Shown one piece after another: positions 25,684-34,686 of a DNA stretch of 64,000 bases (position 1 is its first letter; each line of letters opens with the position of its first letter). Origin of the DNA: Flavobacteriaceae bacterium PS02337 (GTDB taxonomy: Bacteria; Bacteroidota; Bacteroidia; Flavobacteriales; Flavobacteriaceae). Made by a program: the position numbers and the translations under genes. The DNA is taken from assembly GCA_029959285.1 (NCBI GenBank), contig JASCOE010000001.1, positions 558,001-622,000 of the forward strand. Direction: 5' to 3'. The notes under the pieces were generated by a model that searched no databases, was not told the DNA's origin, and saw nothing but the letters and a program-made list of their open reading frames with translations.

Positions 25684-26733
25684 TTGGCAGACTTGTCTAG
25701 CAAAATTAAGCATATAGCCGTCATGAGACTATCCGCAATGGGAGATGTCGCCATGACGGTTCCTGTTTTACGCGCTTTTGTAAAACAATATCCAACGGTA
25801 AAATTAACCGTTATTTCGCGTCCGTTTTTTAAACCTTTTTTTGACGGAATTCCGAATTTGGAGTTTTTTGCTTTCGATGAAAAAGAAAGACACAAAGGGT
25901 TTCCTGGACTTTTGCGATTATTTAAAGACTTGAAAAAACTGAAAATCGATGCTTTTGCAGATCTTCATAATGTTTTACGTTCTAAAGTTGTGAGTTTACT
26001 TTTCGCTTTAAGCGGAAAAAAAAGAGCAACTGTTGATAAAGGCCGTGAAGGAAAAAAAGAATTAACCCGTGTTGAAAATAAGATTTTCAAACAATTGCCA
26101 ACAATGTTCGAAAGACATACAAAAGTGTTTGAACAACTTGGTTTTCCTTTAGATTTATCTAATCCTACTTTTCCTGAAAAAGCGGTTTTATGCGCTGATA
26201 TTCTTAAAATTATCGGAAATGAAAATTCAAAATTAATCGGAATTGCACCTTTTGCCCAATACGATTCTAAGGTTTATCCTTTAGATTTAATGCAAGAAGT
26301 AATTGCAAAATTAGCTGAGAATTCTTCATACAAAATTTTACTTTTTGGCGGAGGAAAAAAAGAAATTGAAATTTTAGATTCAATTTCAGAGCCATTTGAA
26401 AATGTGATTAATATGGCTGGAAAAATTAAATTCCAGCAGGAATTAGCATTAATAAGCAATCTCGATGTAATGCTTTCTATGGATTCTGGAAATGCACATA
26501 TTGCTGCTATGTTAGGAGTTAAAGTAGTTACGCTGTGGGGCGCAACGCATCCGTATGCAGGATTTTTACCTTTTAATCAAACGCTAGAAAACGCATTGAC
26601 TTCAGACAGAAATCAATATCCAAAACTACCAACTTCGGTTTATGGAAATAAAATTGTGGAAGGTTATGAAAATGCGATGAGAACGATTTTACCAGAAAAT
26701 ATCATTAATAAAATAGTTCAACAACTTTATTAA
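25684..26733 (+). CDS. Family 9 glycosyltransferase (ADP-heptose:LPS heptosyltransferase-like)
   Basis: This 349-residue GT-B enzyme resembles the heptosyltransferases that build the LPS inner core. HIAVMRLSAMGDVAMTVP at the N-terminus and SMDSGNAHIAAMLGVKVVTLWG in the donor domain are the GT9 hallmarks. The start is probably TTG at 25684 or 25693; the first ATG (25723) would cut into the first beta strand. It follows the DUF4254 gene by one base. Donor and acceptor are not determined. Confidence 0.9.
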   Translation: MADLSSKIKHIAVMRLSAMGDVAMTVPVLRAFVKQYPTVKLTVISRPFFKPFFDGIPNLEFFAFDEKERHKGFPGLLRLFKDLKKLKIDAFADLHNVLRSKVVSLLFALSGKKRATVDKGREGKKELTRVENKIFKQLPTMFERHTKVFEQLGFPLDLSNPTFPEKAVLCADILKIIGNENSKLIGIAPFAQYDSKVYPLDLMQEVIAKLAENSSYKILLFGGGKKEIEILDSISEPFENVINMAGKIKFQQELALISNLDVMLSMDSGNAHIAAMLGVKVVTLWGATHPYAGFLPFNQTLENALTSDRNQYPKLPTSVYGNKIVEGYENAMRTILPENIINKIVQQLY

Positions 26734-26740
26734 AAAATAA

Positions 26741-26766
26741 AAACCACTTCTTTATAGAAGTGGTTT
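26741..26766. terminator. Bidirectional terminator
   Basis: AAACCACTTC (26741-26750) and GAAGTGGTTT (26757-26766) pair perfectly around a 6-base loop, between two converging genes. Confidence 0.85.
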
Positions 26767-26772
26767 CAATCT

Positions 26773-27207
26773 TTAAGCAATATTGCTTCTTAATTCATAT
26801 TTTTCATCAGAATCAAGAATAGAATATCCTATTGTTTTTTTTCTTTTTTTGTTAACTATAATCGTAACAAAGTTGTTTTTGTCTTCGGTTGACAACATAA
26901 TATGTTCAAACTTTTCTGTTGAATCTCTGTAAATCTTGTAGACTAAGTCGTTGTCTTTGATTTTTTTAGATAAAATTTTAGCCGATTTAAGTCTACTTAC
27001 ATAAGGCCAAATATTAAAAACATTAGAATCGGTATTTTCTACTTCTACCATTTTATCGGTTAAAGTTGAATTGTATTTTTCTCTTTCAAGCAACTTAGGT
27101 CCTTTTCTATTTTTTATTTTTATAACAACTGCGAGAACGCATAGCGAAGCAGTTACAACCAGCATAATAAATAGATATAAATGAAAGTGTTGTACGTGAG
27201 CTGTCAT
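26773..27207 (-). CDS. Single-pass membrane protein, function unknown
   Basis: This 144-residue protein has a short His-containing N-terminus (TAHVQHFHLYLF), one membrane helix (about residues 11-29) and a basic cytosolic-type domain with many Lys (VNKKRKKTIGYSILDS). I do not recognise the family. It is monocistronic, ends at the shared terminator at 26741-26766, and has no obvious link to its neighbours. Confidence 0.6.
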   Translation of the reverse strand: MTAHVQHFHLYLFIMLVVTASLCVLAVVIKIKNRKGPKLLEREKYNSTLTDKMVEVENTDSNVFNIWPYVSRLKSAKILSKKIKDNDLVYKIYRDSTEKFEHIMLSTEDKNNFVTIIVNKKRKKTIGYSILDSDEKYELRSNIA

Positions 27208-27374
27208 GATATTTAATATTTAAATGTTTGACAAATTTGATTTATTCTACAAAAATCTTCAAAAAGAATGAAGATTACGATTGTAATAATTTCACCTCTA
27301 ATATAATGAAAATTCGGCAATATTTTGACTTTATTTTGTTTTTATAACAATCGCTGTAAATATGAAGAAATAAA

Positions 27375-27414
27375 AAAATCCAAATCTCAATCGTAGAATA
27401 GAAATTTGGATTTT
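27375..27414 (-). terminator. Terminator after the reductase gene
   Basis: AAAATCCAAAT (27375-27385) pairs with ATTTGGATTTT (27404-27414) around an 18-base loop, with a T-run on the minus strand. Confidence 0.7.
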
Positions 27415-27436
27415 AGTTTATGAAATATTTTAAATA

Positions 27437-28489
27437 CTAAACGTCGTCGTAATCAACATAAATAGTTTCAGAAGTTGGATGTGCTTGACAAGTTAAAATT
27501 AAACCTTCGGCAATTTCACCATCTGTTAAAATAGAATTTTTTGTCATTTCTGCGCTTCCTTTTGTTACACGTCCTAAACAACTGCTGCAGATTCCGCCTT
27601 GACAAGAATAAGGAGCGTCAACACCTTGTTTTAGAGCGGCATCAAGAATAGTTTGTTTTTTAGACATTTCAAAAGTAGTCTCTTCATCGTCAACCAAAAC
27701 CGTAATTTTGGTATGACCATCTTGAGAGCCTTGAATTACGTGTTCTTCAGAAGAAGAAGTAAAAAGCTCAAATTTAATAGCCGATTCTTTTACATTTTTC
27801 TCTTTTAAAACATCAGAAACGGTATTAATCATTTCTTCTGGTCCGCAAAGGAAAAATTTATCAAATTGAAGTTCTTTGTGTTTGTTATTCAACACAAAAT
27901 TCACAGCTGATTTTTCAATTCTTCCAAACAAAGCATTTTCAGCTTTTGCTTGACTAAATACATAATGCACAAAAAATCTGCCTACATATTGCAATTGTAA
28001 ATCGTGAAGTTCTTGATGAAAAATAGTTTGCTCAGGAGTTCTATTTCCGTAAACCAATACAAATGAACTTTTTGGCTCATTTTTCAAAACCGATTTTATG
28101 ATAGAAAGAACAGGCGTAATTCCGCTTCCTGCAACAAATGCAGCATAATTTTTCTGTCTTTCTGCATCTGGTTCAAAAGTAAATTTACCTTCTGGCTGAC
28201 CAACTTCAAGAACATCTCCTGCTTTTAATTTTGTATTTGCAAACTGAGAAAAAAGACCATTTTTTACAGCTTTAACGGCAATTCTTAATTCGCCGCTATC
28301 TGGAGCAGAACAAATAGAATAAGCACGTCTAATTTCTTGATTATCAAGAGTTAATTTTAAATTTATATATTGACCAGCTATAAATTTATAGTCAGGTTTT
28401 AGTTCTTCAGGAACATTAAAAAGTATAGAAACGGCTTCTGCAGTTTCTCTTTTGACCTCTTTAATTATTAATTTTAAGAATGAAGGCAT
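27437..28489 (-). CDS. Ferredoxin-NADP reductase-type electron-transfer protein (PaaE/HCP-reductase-like)
   Basis: This ~350-residue flavo-iron-sulfur protein has three modules: an FAD domain (RRAYSICSAP near residue 58), an NAD(P) domain (AFVAGSGITPVLSIIKS, and FFLCGPEEMI later) and a C-terminal plant-type 2Fe-2S domain with CQGGICSSCLGRV plus a later Cys in LTCQAH. It passes electrons from NAD(P)H to a partner such as a monooxygenase or desaturase, which is not encoded nearby. The ATG at 28489 is chosen because the promoter element at 28505-28512 lies inside the longer open frame. No paa genes are in the window. Confidence 0.88.
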   Translation of the reverse strand: MPSFLKLIIKEVKRETAEAVSILFNVPEELKPDYKFIAGQYINLKLTLDNQEIRRAYSICSAPDSGELRIAVKAVKNGLFSQFANTKLKAGDVLEVGQPEGKFTFEPDAERQKNYAAFVAGSGITPVLSIIKSVLKNEPKSSFVLVYGNRTPEQTIFHQELHDLQLQYVGRFFVHYVFSQAKAENALFGRIEKSAVNFVLNNKHKELQFDKFFLCGPEEMINTVSDVLKEKNVKESAIKFELFTSSSEEHVIQGSQDGHTKITVLVDDEETTFEMSKKQTILDAALKQGVDAPYSCQGGICSSCLGRVTKGSAEMTKNSILTDGEIAEGLILTCQAHPTSETIYVDYDDV

Positions 28490-28504
28490 GATAGAATTTT
28501 TATG

Positions 28505-28512
28505 CAAAAGTA
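28505..28512 (-). promoter_or_regulatory. Promoter -7 element for the reductase gene
   Basis: The minus strand reads TACTTTTG, 15 bases before the ATG at 28489; it decides the start codon of that gene. Confidence 0.65.
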
Positions 28513-28575
28513 GCAAACCACTATTAAAAGTTTAGCACTAAATTATTTTTTTTAACTTTTTTTGTAACGTTTTCC

Positions 28576-28583
28576 TACATTTG
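28576..28583 (+). promoter_or_regulatory. Promoter -7 element for the ABC exporter genes
   Basis: TACATTTG matches TAnnTTTG 34 bases before the ATG at 28618. Confidence 0.6.
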
Positions 28584-28617
28584 ATCTCTTACTACAAGAA
28601 ACTAAAACCATAAAACC

Positions 28618-30078
28618 ATGATTAAGAAGTTTATTTACCTAGAATGGAAGGCTTTCATTAGATCTGCATCATTCGGTAAAAACCTGGCAATGAAAATTAT
28701 AATAGGTTTTTTAATGATCTATTTTTCATTAATTTTTATTGGAATGGGTGTTGGAGCATTTTATGTGCTCAAAGAAATGAAATTAGACCCGTTTGTAACA
28801 ATCAACAAATTCCTGATTTATTATTTTCTATTTGATTTAATAATTCGATTATTACTGCAATCAATTCCGGTTTTAAATATTAAACCTTTATTGGTAATGC
28901 CTTTTAAAAAACCAACGATTGTTCATTTTTCTTTAGGAAAAACAGCTTTGTCTTTTTTTAATTGGGTACACGCCCTTTTCTTTATTCCCTATTCGATTGT
29001 ATTAATCTTAAACGGATATGATGTTGTTGGAATCGTGTTTTGGCATTTAGGCATTATGGCATTAATTTACATCAACAATTTTTTGAATATTATATTAAGT
29101 AATATTGATAAATTATTTGTGGTATTTGTTGCGTTGATCTTGGCATTAGCTGGAGCACAATATTATAAATTGTTTGATGTAACGGTATTTACAACGCCAT
29201 TTTTCCAAAACTTTTACGACATAGAAGGTGTGTTTTTAATCCCGATTTTGGTACTAATCGGATTGTATGTTTTTACTTTTAAATACTTCAAAAACAATTT
29301 ATATCTCGATGCCGGACTTTCTGTAAAACACGATATTGCATCAACAGAAAATCTTACTTGGCTGAATCAATTTGGTACTTTGGGAACTTTTCTTAAAAAT
29401 GACATTAAACTTATTAAAAGAAATAAAAGATCAAAAACGACAATCTTTATGAGTTTTCTCTTTTTATTCTACGGATTAATATTTTTCGGAAATTCTAGCC
29501 AGCCAGCAGCAATGCAGATTTTTGCAGGAATATTTGTTTCAGGAGGATTCTTATTTGTTTTTGGTCAATTTGTACCAAGCTGGGATAGTTCTTATTATCA
29601 ACTAATGATGACACAAAACATTCCGTATCGTGGTTATATTACCGCCAAATGGTGGCTTGTTGTTATCGCAACTTTTATTTCTACAATTTTGGCTTCATTT
29701 TATCTTTTTTATGGATGGGAAGTTTATCTAACAATTGTAGTTGGTGCAATTTATAATATTGGAGTCAATTCTCATTTGGTTCTTCTAGGAGGCGCCTTCA
29801 CTAAAACGCCAATCGATTTAAATGATGCAGGCGGGGCTTTTGGAGATAAAAAAGCGTTTAATGTAAATGCTATGCTTTTATCATTACCAAAGATATTTTT
29901 ACCATTATTATTGTACTGGCTTGGACTTCGTTTTGCAGATAAAACAATTGCTTTAAGTCTTGTTGCTGGAGCCGGAATACTTGGTTTTATCTTTAAAGAA
30001 AAAGTATTTACGCTTATCGAAAAAAGGTACAAAATTGAAAAATATAGTACGATAAGTGCTTACAAACAAAAGAATTAA
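28618..30078 (+). CDS. ABC transporter permease (DUF5687-like)
   Basis: This 486-residue integral membrane protein has about 11-12 helices. The opening FIYLEWKAFIRSASFGKNLA and the paired layout with an ATPase gene fit a Bacteroidota exporter-permease family that I believe is DUF5687. The substrate is unknown. A loop with RNKRSKTT precedes the second half, suggesting two six-helix halves. The ATPase follows after 81 bases, with no terminator between. Confidence 0.8.
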   Translation: MIKKFIYLEWKAFIRSASFGKNLAMKIIIGFLMIYFSLIFIGMGVGAFYVLKEMKLDPFVTINKFLIYYFLFDLIIRLLLQSIPVLNIKPLLVMPFKKPTIVHFSLGKTALSFFNWVHALFFIPYSIVLILNGYDVVGIVFWHLGIMALIYINNFLNIILSNIDKLFVVFVALILALAGAQYYKLFDVTVFTTPFFQNFYDIEGVFLIPILVLIGLYVFTFKYFKNNLYLDAGLSVKHDIASTENLTWLNQFGTLGTFLKNDIKLIKRNKRSKTTIFMSFLFLFYGLIFFGNSSQPAAMQIFAGIFVSGGFLFVFGQFVPSWDSSYYQLMMTQNIPYRGYITAKWWLVVIATFISTILASFYLFYGWEVYLTIVVGAIYNIGVNSHLVLLGGAFTKTPIDLNDAGGAFGDKKAFNVNAMLLSLPKIFLPLLLYWLGLRFADKTIALSLVAGAGILGFIFKEKVFTLIEKRYKIEKYSTISAYKQKN

Positions 30079-30159
30079 TTAGAGAATCTTCCGATTTAAT
30101 AATGAGATAATTTTATCCATTTCAAATCTAAAATCAACAATCTAAAATTTACAATTACC

Positions 30160-30855
30160 ATGATACAAGTAAATCAACTTATAAAAAATTACAACGAAAC
30201 AACAGTTTTAAATATAGAAAATCTTGAAATTCCGAAAGGACAAAGTTTCGGATTAGTGGGAAATAATGGAGCAGGAAAAACTACCTTTTTCAGTTTGCTT
30301 TTAGATCTAATTCAGCCTTCAAGAGGATTTATTAAAAACAATAATATTCAGGTAAATACAAGTGAAAATTGGAAATCTTTTACAGGATCATTTCTAGATG
30401 AAAGTTTCTTAATTGGATATTTAACTCCAGAAGAATATTTCTATTTTATTGGAGATTTACGCCATCAGAATAAAGCAGATGTCGATGCATTATTGGCTAA
30501 ACATGAGGAATTTTTCAACGGAGAAATTTTAAACAATAAAAAATACCTTCGCGATTTATCAAAAGGAAATCAGAAAAAAGTTGGGATTATTGCGACACTT
30601 ATCGGAAATCCAGAACTAATAATTTTAGATGAGCCTTTCGCAAATTTAGATCCAACAACAGTTAGCAGACTGAAAAAAATCATTAAAGAATTGGCAGATA
30701 ATCCAAACGTAACGGTTTTAGTTTCAAGTCATGATTTACAGCATACAGTAGAAGTTTGTGACCGAATTGTGGCATTAAATAAAGGTCAAATTGTAAAAGA
30801 TATTCAGACCTCAAAAGAAACCTTACAAGAACTAGAATTGTTTTTTGCAGTATAG
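30160..30855 (+). CDS. ABC transporter ATP-binding protein
   Basis: This 231-residue ATPase has Walker A (GNNGAGKTT, near residue 35), the ABC signature as LSKGNQKKVGII, Walker B with ELIILDEPFANLDP, and the switch His in VSSHDLQHTVE. It should energise the membrane protein encoded just upstream. The Q-loop region is unusually short-spaced (FLDESFLIGYLTPEEY), as in type-2 exporter ATPases of the drug/lantibiotic class. Confidence 0.92.
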   Translation: MIQVNQLIKNYNETTVLNIENLEIPKGQSFGLVGNNGAGKTTFFSLLLDLIQPSRGFIKNNNIQVNTSENWKSFTGSFLDESFLIGYLTPEEYFYFIGDLRHQNKADVDALLAKHEEFFNGEILNNKKYLRDLSKGNQKKVGIIATLIGNPELIILDEPFANLDPTTVSRLKKIIKELADNPNVTVLVSSHDLQHTVEVCDRIVALNKGQIVKDIQTSKETLQELELFFAV

Positions 30856-30944
30856 AACTTCTATATTTCAAAAAGAAGCGTATTTTTACAAATGAATATA
30901 CTAAAACTGATTTTTAGTAGTTATGTGTTTTAAACTCTTTTCTA

Positions 30945-33557
30945 TTGAAAAAGATTACTCTTAAATATAGTTTTACTTTCGTTTTTTTATTGTTTTTGAT
31001 AGCTTGTTCTACCAAAAAAAATACTTTTTTGTCTAGAAGTTCGCACTCTGTTGCTACAGAATATAATATTTTGTACAACGGAGGCATCAGTCTGGACAAA
31101 GGTTTGTTGGCTATCCAGGCGAATAATCAGGATAATTTTTGGAAATTACTGCCAATTGAAAAAATGCAGTTTGATGAAAATTTTTCGGAAACAGAAAAAA
31201 CAAAAAATCCTGATTTTGAAAGGGCAGAAACAAAAGCAACAAAAGCCATTCAGAAACACTCTATGAATATTGGAGGAAGAGAAAGAAATTCGCAAATCGA
31301 CGAGGCTTATTTAATGCTTGGAAAAGCCAGATATTATGATCAGCGTTTTATTCCGGCTGTTGAGGCATTCAACTATATTCTTTACAAATATCCTAACAGC
31401 AGTAATATTTACACAGCAAAAATTTGGCGTGAAAAGACTAATATGCGTTTGGGAAATGATGCAATTGCATTAAAAAACATTAAACTTTTACTTAGAAATA
31501 CAGATTTAGACAAACAGACTTATGCCGATGCAAATGCACTTTTGGCGGAGGCTTTTTTGAATATTGAACAAAAAGACAGCGCAGTTGCAAGACTAAGAAT
31601 TGCCGAACAATTTACCAGAAAAAATGAAGAGCGCGCAAGATACCGTTTCATTTTGGGGCAAATGTATCAGGCAGAAGGAAAAAGAGATAGCGCTATTTAT
31701 TTTTACGATGCGGTAATTGATTTAAACAGAAAAGCAGATCGCAAATACATGATGCATGCTTATGCGAAGAAAGCGCAGCTGTATGATTTTGAAAAAGGCA
31801 ACGACACTATTTTCTTAAAAATCTATAATCACTTAGTTGCAGATCGTGAAAACCGTCCTTATTATGATGTGCTTTTTTACGAAATGGGTGTTTTTTACAA
31901 CAAAAGAAAAGACACTAAAAATGCACTTACTTTCTACAATAAATCGTTGGCAAGAAAATCTAAAGATCCATATTTAATGGCTTCAGCGTACAGAGACATT
32001 GGAAACATGTATTTTAAAAATACAGATTATACAATGGCGGCTAAGTATTATGACAGTACATTAGTAAAATTAGATCCAAAAACGAGAGAATATACATTTA
32101 TAGAAAAAAACAGAAAAAATCTTGATGACGTAATTAAATACGAAGGCATTGCAAAACGCAATGACAGTATTATTAAGGTATATAATCTGCCAGCGACTGA
32201 AAGAAAAATTTACTTTGAAAATTATATCGCCGAGTTAAAAAAGAAAGACGAAGAAAAACGACTTTTTGAGGAAAAAGAAAAAGAAAGATTAGCCAATATT
32301 GCAATCAATTCTCAAGCAGAAATTTCAGGTAATGGAGCTGTTAACCCGCAATCTTTAGGCAAACCATCTGTACCTTCAGTAACGGCTCTTCCACCAGGAG
32401 CCAATGATAATGGAAGTACATTTTACTTTTATAATCCAACAACAGTTGCTTACGGAAAACTGCAATTTAAAAAAATGTGGGGAACCAGAACTTTAGGCGG
32501 AAATTGGAGATTAGCTGGAGTAAAATCTGCAAATGATGCGGCATTAAATGATACTATAAATACACAACAAATTGCAAATCAGGTAAATGATACTGTTGTT
32601 GTCGAAAAATATACTGTAGCTTATTATGTAAAACAACTTCCAACAACACAGTTAGCTATTGATAGTATTAGTAAAGAACGTAATTTTTCGTATTATCAAT
32701 TAGGATTAATTTATAAGGAGAAATTTAAAGAGTATAATTTGGCTAGTGATAAACTAGAACAATTATTACGCAATAATCCTGAAGAAAAGTTAGTGTTGCC
32801 ATCGATGTATAATTTGTATAAAATTTATCAAATAACAAATCCAGCAAAAGCGGAAGCGATAAAAGCGGAAATTTCATCGAAATATCCAAGTTCAAGATAT
32901 GCTCAGATTTTAAACAATAAAACAGACGATCCAAATTTAAGTCCAGACAAAGAGTATCAAAAATGGTATAAACTCTTTGAAGAAGAAAAATTTGATGAAG
33001 TCTTGGCAAATATTGATAATTTGATTAATCAATTTTCGGGAGATGAAATTGTTTCTAAATATGAATTGTTAAAAGCCAATACCTTAGGAAAAGTAAATGG
33101 TTTAGAAGCCTATAAAAAAGGTCTTGAGAACGTTGCAGATAATTATCCGAATAGTGAAGAAGGAAAAAATGCAAGAGAAAATTTGGAGAAACAAGTTCCG
33201 ATTTTAGAAAAACTTGCCTTTACTGATGTTGACAACAAAAATTGGAAAATTTTATATAAAGTTTCTAATACGGATACAAAAACAGTTAAAAAAATTGAAG
33301 AAGCAATCAGAGTATTTTTGTTAGTTGAAAACTACGAAAGACTTACAACATCTTTAGATAAATACAATAAAACAGAAAGTTTTGTAGTTATTCATGGTTT
33401 AAAGTCAGAAGCTTACGCTAAAGATATTGCTGGAGTTTTTAGAGACGATAAAAAATATAAAATTGCAGATCCGTCAATAATTATATCAACGGATAATTAC
33501 AAAATAGTACAGATTAAAAAGAATTTAGAAGCATATTTGACCCCCAAAGCCCCTTAA
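30945..33557 (+). CDS. sprE: Gliding motility / T9SS lipoprotein SprE (PorW-like)
   Basis: This 870-residue lipoprotein starts at a TTG and has a signal peptide ending in the lipobox LIAC (Cys20 or 21). The sequence then has many tetratricopeptide repeats (LMLGKARYYDQRFIPAVEAF, LASAYRDIGNMYFKNTDYTM shortened). Length and the motif NILYNGGISLDKGL match SprE of Flavobacterium and PorW of Porphyromonas, which are needed for type IX secretion and, in flavobacteria, gliding; PorW-type proteins link the outer-membrane core of the system to its inner-membrane motor. It would serve the secretion of proteins such as the GH8 enzyme at 1447-2844. Bactofilin follows 13 bases later. Confidence 0.9.
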   Translation: MKKITLKYSFTFVFLLFLIACSTKKNTFLSRSSHSVATEYNILYNGGISLDKGLLAIQANNQDNFWKLLPIEKMQFDENFSETEKTKNPDFERAETKATKAIQKHSMNIGGRERNSQIDEAYLMLGKARYYDQRFIPAVEAFNYILYKYPNSSNIYTAKIWREKTNMRLGNDAIALKNIKLLLRNTDLDKQTYADANALLAEAFLNIEQKDSAVARLRIAEQFTRKNEERARYRFILGQMYQAEGKRDSAIYFYDAVIDLNRKADRKYMMHAYAKKAQLYDFEKGNDTIFLKIYNHLVADRENRPYYDVLFYEMGVFYNKRKDTKNALTFYNKSLARKSKDPYLMASAYRDIGNMYFKNTDYTMAAKYYDSTLVKLDPKTREYTFIEKNRKNLDDVIKYEGIAKRNDSIIKVYNLPATERKIYFENYIAELKKKDEEKRLFEEKEKERLANIAINSQAEISGNGAVNPQSLGKPSVPSVTALPPGANDNGSTFYFYNPTTVAYGKLQFKKMWGTRTLGGNWRLAGVKSANDAALNDTINTQQIANQVNDTVVVEKYTVAYYVKQLPTTQLAIDSISKERNFSYYQLGLIYKEKFKEYNLASDKLEQLLRNNPEEKLVLPSMYNLYKIYQITNPAKAEAIKAEISSKYPSSRYAQILNNKTDDPNLSPDKEYQKWYKLFEEEKFDEVLANIDNLINQFSGDEIVSKYELLKANTLGKVNGLEAYKKGLENVADNYPNSEEGKNARENLEKQVPILEKLAFTDVDNKNWKILYKVSNTDTKTVKKIEEAIRVFLLVENYERLTTSLDKYNKTESFVVIHGLKSEAYAKDIAGVFRDDKKYKIADPSIIISTDNYKIVQIKKNLEAYLTPKAP

Positions 33558-33570
33558 AATCTTAACCGCC

Positions 33571-33969
33571 ATGTTTGAAAAAGTAAAAAAAAACGGAACT
33601 GAACAATTAGGAAAAACGAATAGAATTGTAGAAGGAACATCAATAATAGGAGATATAGTTTCCAAAGCCGATTTTAGACTAGACGGCGAATTGATTGGTA
33701 ATTTTACTTCACAAGGCAAAATCGTTATTGGCGCAAAGGGATCTGTAAAAGGCGAAATAATCTGTAACAACGCCGATATTGAAGGAGAATTTCATGGAAA
33801 AATTAAAGTTCTTGAAATTCTTAATATCAAATCTACCGCACAAATTCATGGAGAAGTTGCAGTTGGAAAACTATCAATAGAACCAGGAGCAGACTTCACA
33901 GCAACCTGTACCATGCTTGCTCATTCAAACCAAGTAATAATGTTAGAAGATGGAAAAGGAACCGAATAA
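33571..33969 (+). CDS. Bactofilin (polymer-forming cytoskeletal protein)
   Basis: This 132-residue protein matches the bactofilin fold: a right-handed beta helix with repeating GDIVSKADFRLDGELIGN, GKIVIGAKGSVKGEIICNN-type strands, flanked by short disordered ends. Bactofilins polymerise without nucleotide and organise envelope growth or secretion machinery. It overlaps the following AtpI-like gene by 20 bases and follows sprE by 13, linking secretion, cell shape and the ATP synthase genes in one mRNA run. Confidence 0.93.
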   Translation: MFEKVKKNGTEQLGKTNRIVEGTSIIGDIVSKADFRLDGELIGNFTSQGKIVIGAKGSVKGEIICNNADIEGEFHGKIKVLEILNIKSTAQIHGEVAVGKLSIEPGADFTATCTMLAHSNQVIMLEDGKGTE

Positions 33970-34171
33970 AAATCAGCCAAACAAATGGATTGCACTCATT
34001 AATATTCCGATACAAATGGGTGTTATTATTTTTATATTTAGTTACTTTGGCACCTGGTTAGACAAAAAATATTCTAATGGAGGATCACTTTGGACTATTG
34101 TCCTTTCTTTATTCTCTGTTTTTTTAGCCCTATATAATGTCATCAGGCAAGTCAAAAATTTAAATAAATAA
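33950..34171 (+). CDS. AtpZ/AtpI-type ATP synthase accessory membrane protein
   Basis: This 73-residue protein with two membrane helices (IPIQMGVIIFIFSYFGTWLD and LWTIVLSLFSVFLALY) matches the AtpZ/AtpI family found before F-ATP synthase genes, which aids c-ring assembly or magnesium supply in other bacteria. It overlaps bactofilin by 20 bases and the next gene by 1 (TAATG). Confidence 0.85.
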   Translation: MEKEPNKNQPNKWIALINIPIQMGVIIFIFSYFGTWLDKKYSNGGSLWTIVLSLFSVFLALYNVIRQVKNLNK

Positions 34172-34554
34172 TGAATAGAACTGTAGATTTTCTTAAGTAT
34201 TTTGCTCCCTTTTCACTAGTATTGTTTTTAATACAATTTTTCATAATGCAATCATTGTCTGAAAAGATTGTGTTTTTTTATCCAGCTTGGAGCATCTATT
34301 TATTCAATGTTATCACTACTTTTCTTATTTACCTTCTTTTAACTTACATAAATAAGAATTTCTCCACTTATACAGGATTTACTTTTCTGGGTTTAAGTTT
34401 TTTCAAAATGATGATTGCAGTTGTTTTTTTAATTCCTTTTATAAAATCACATATTGCAGATCCACTAATTGATGTAGCATCTTTTTTTATTCCTTATTTT
34501 TTGTTTTTAGTTTTTGAAACATATTTTGCAATTAGACTTATTAATAGAGGCTAA
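34171..34554 (+). CDS. AtpI-like four-helix membrane protein (possibly DUF6168)
   Basis: This 127-residue protein has four hydrophobic helices and the position of an AtpI/AtpR-type gene just before atpB. The family in Bacteroidota is, I believe, DUF6168. The function is inferred from place only. It starts within the upstream stop codon. The gap to atpB holds a promoter element rather than a terminator. Confidence 0.75.
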   Translation: MNRTVDFLKYFAPFSLVLFLIQFFIMQSLSEKIVFFYPAWSIYLFNVITTFLIYLLLTYINKNFSTYTGFTFLGLSFFKMMIAVVFLIPFIKSHIADPLIDVASFFIPYFLFLVFETYFAIRLINRG

Positions 34555-34638
34555 AAGCTTCATTTTTAACAATATCGTAATTTAAAGTTGTATTAATAAA
34601 AATTCTGTAGATATATTTTCAGTTTTAAATTAAAAATG

Positions 34639-34646
34639 TACCTTTG
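34639..34646 (+). promoter_or_regulatory. atpB: Promoter -7 element for the ATP synthase operon
   Basis: TACCTTTG matches TAnnTTTG 40 bases before the ATG at 34687. It overlaps the upstream in-frame ATG at 34636, so that ATG would precede the transcript start and is not used from this promoter. Confidence 0.65.
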
Positions 34647-34686
34647 CAAAAAATTTTTGAAACCTAAATTAGATACAGTTTTAATA

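Noticed and set aside
26773-27207. Toxin or immunity role for the small membrane protein.
   Set aside because: There is no partner gene or motif; the guess rests only on size and a single helix.
34636-34686. Earlier ATG at 34636 for atpB.
   Set aside because: It overlaps the promoter element at 34639-34646 and precedes the likely transcript start; the later ATG begins a regular signal peptide.
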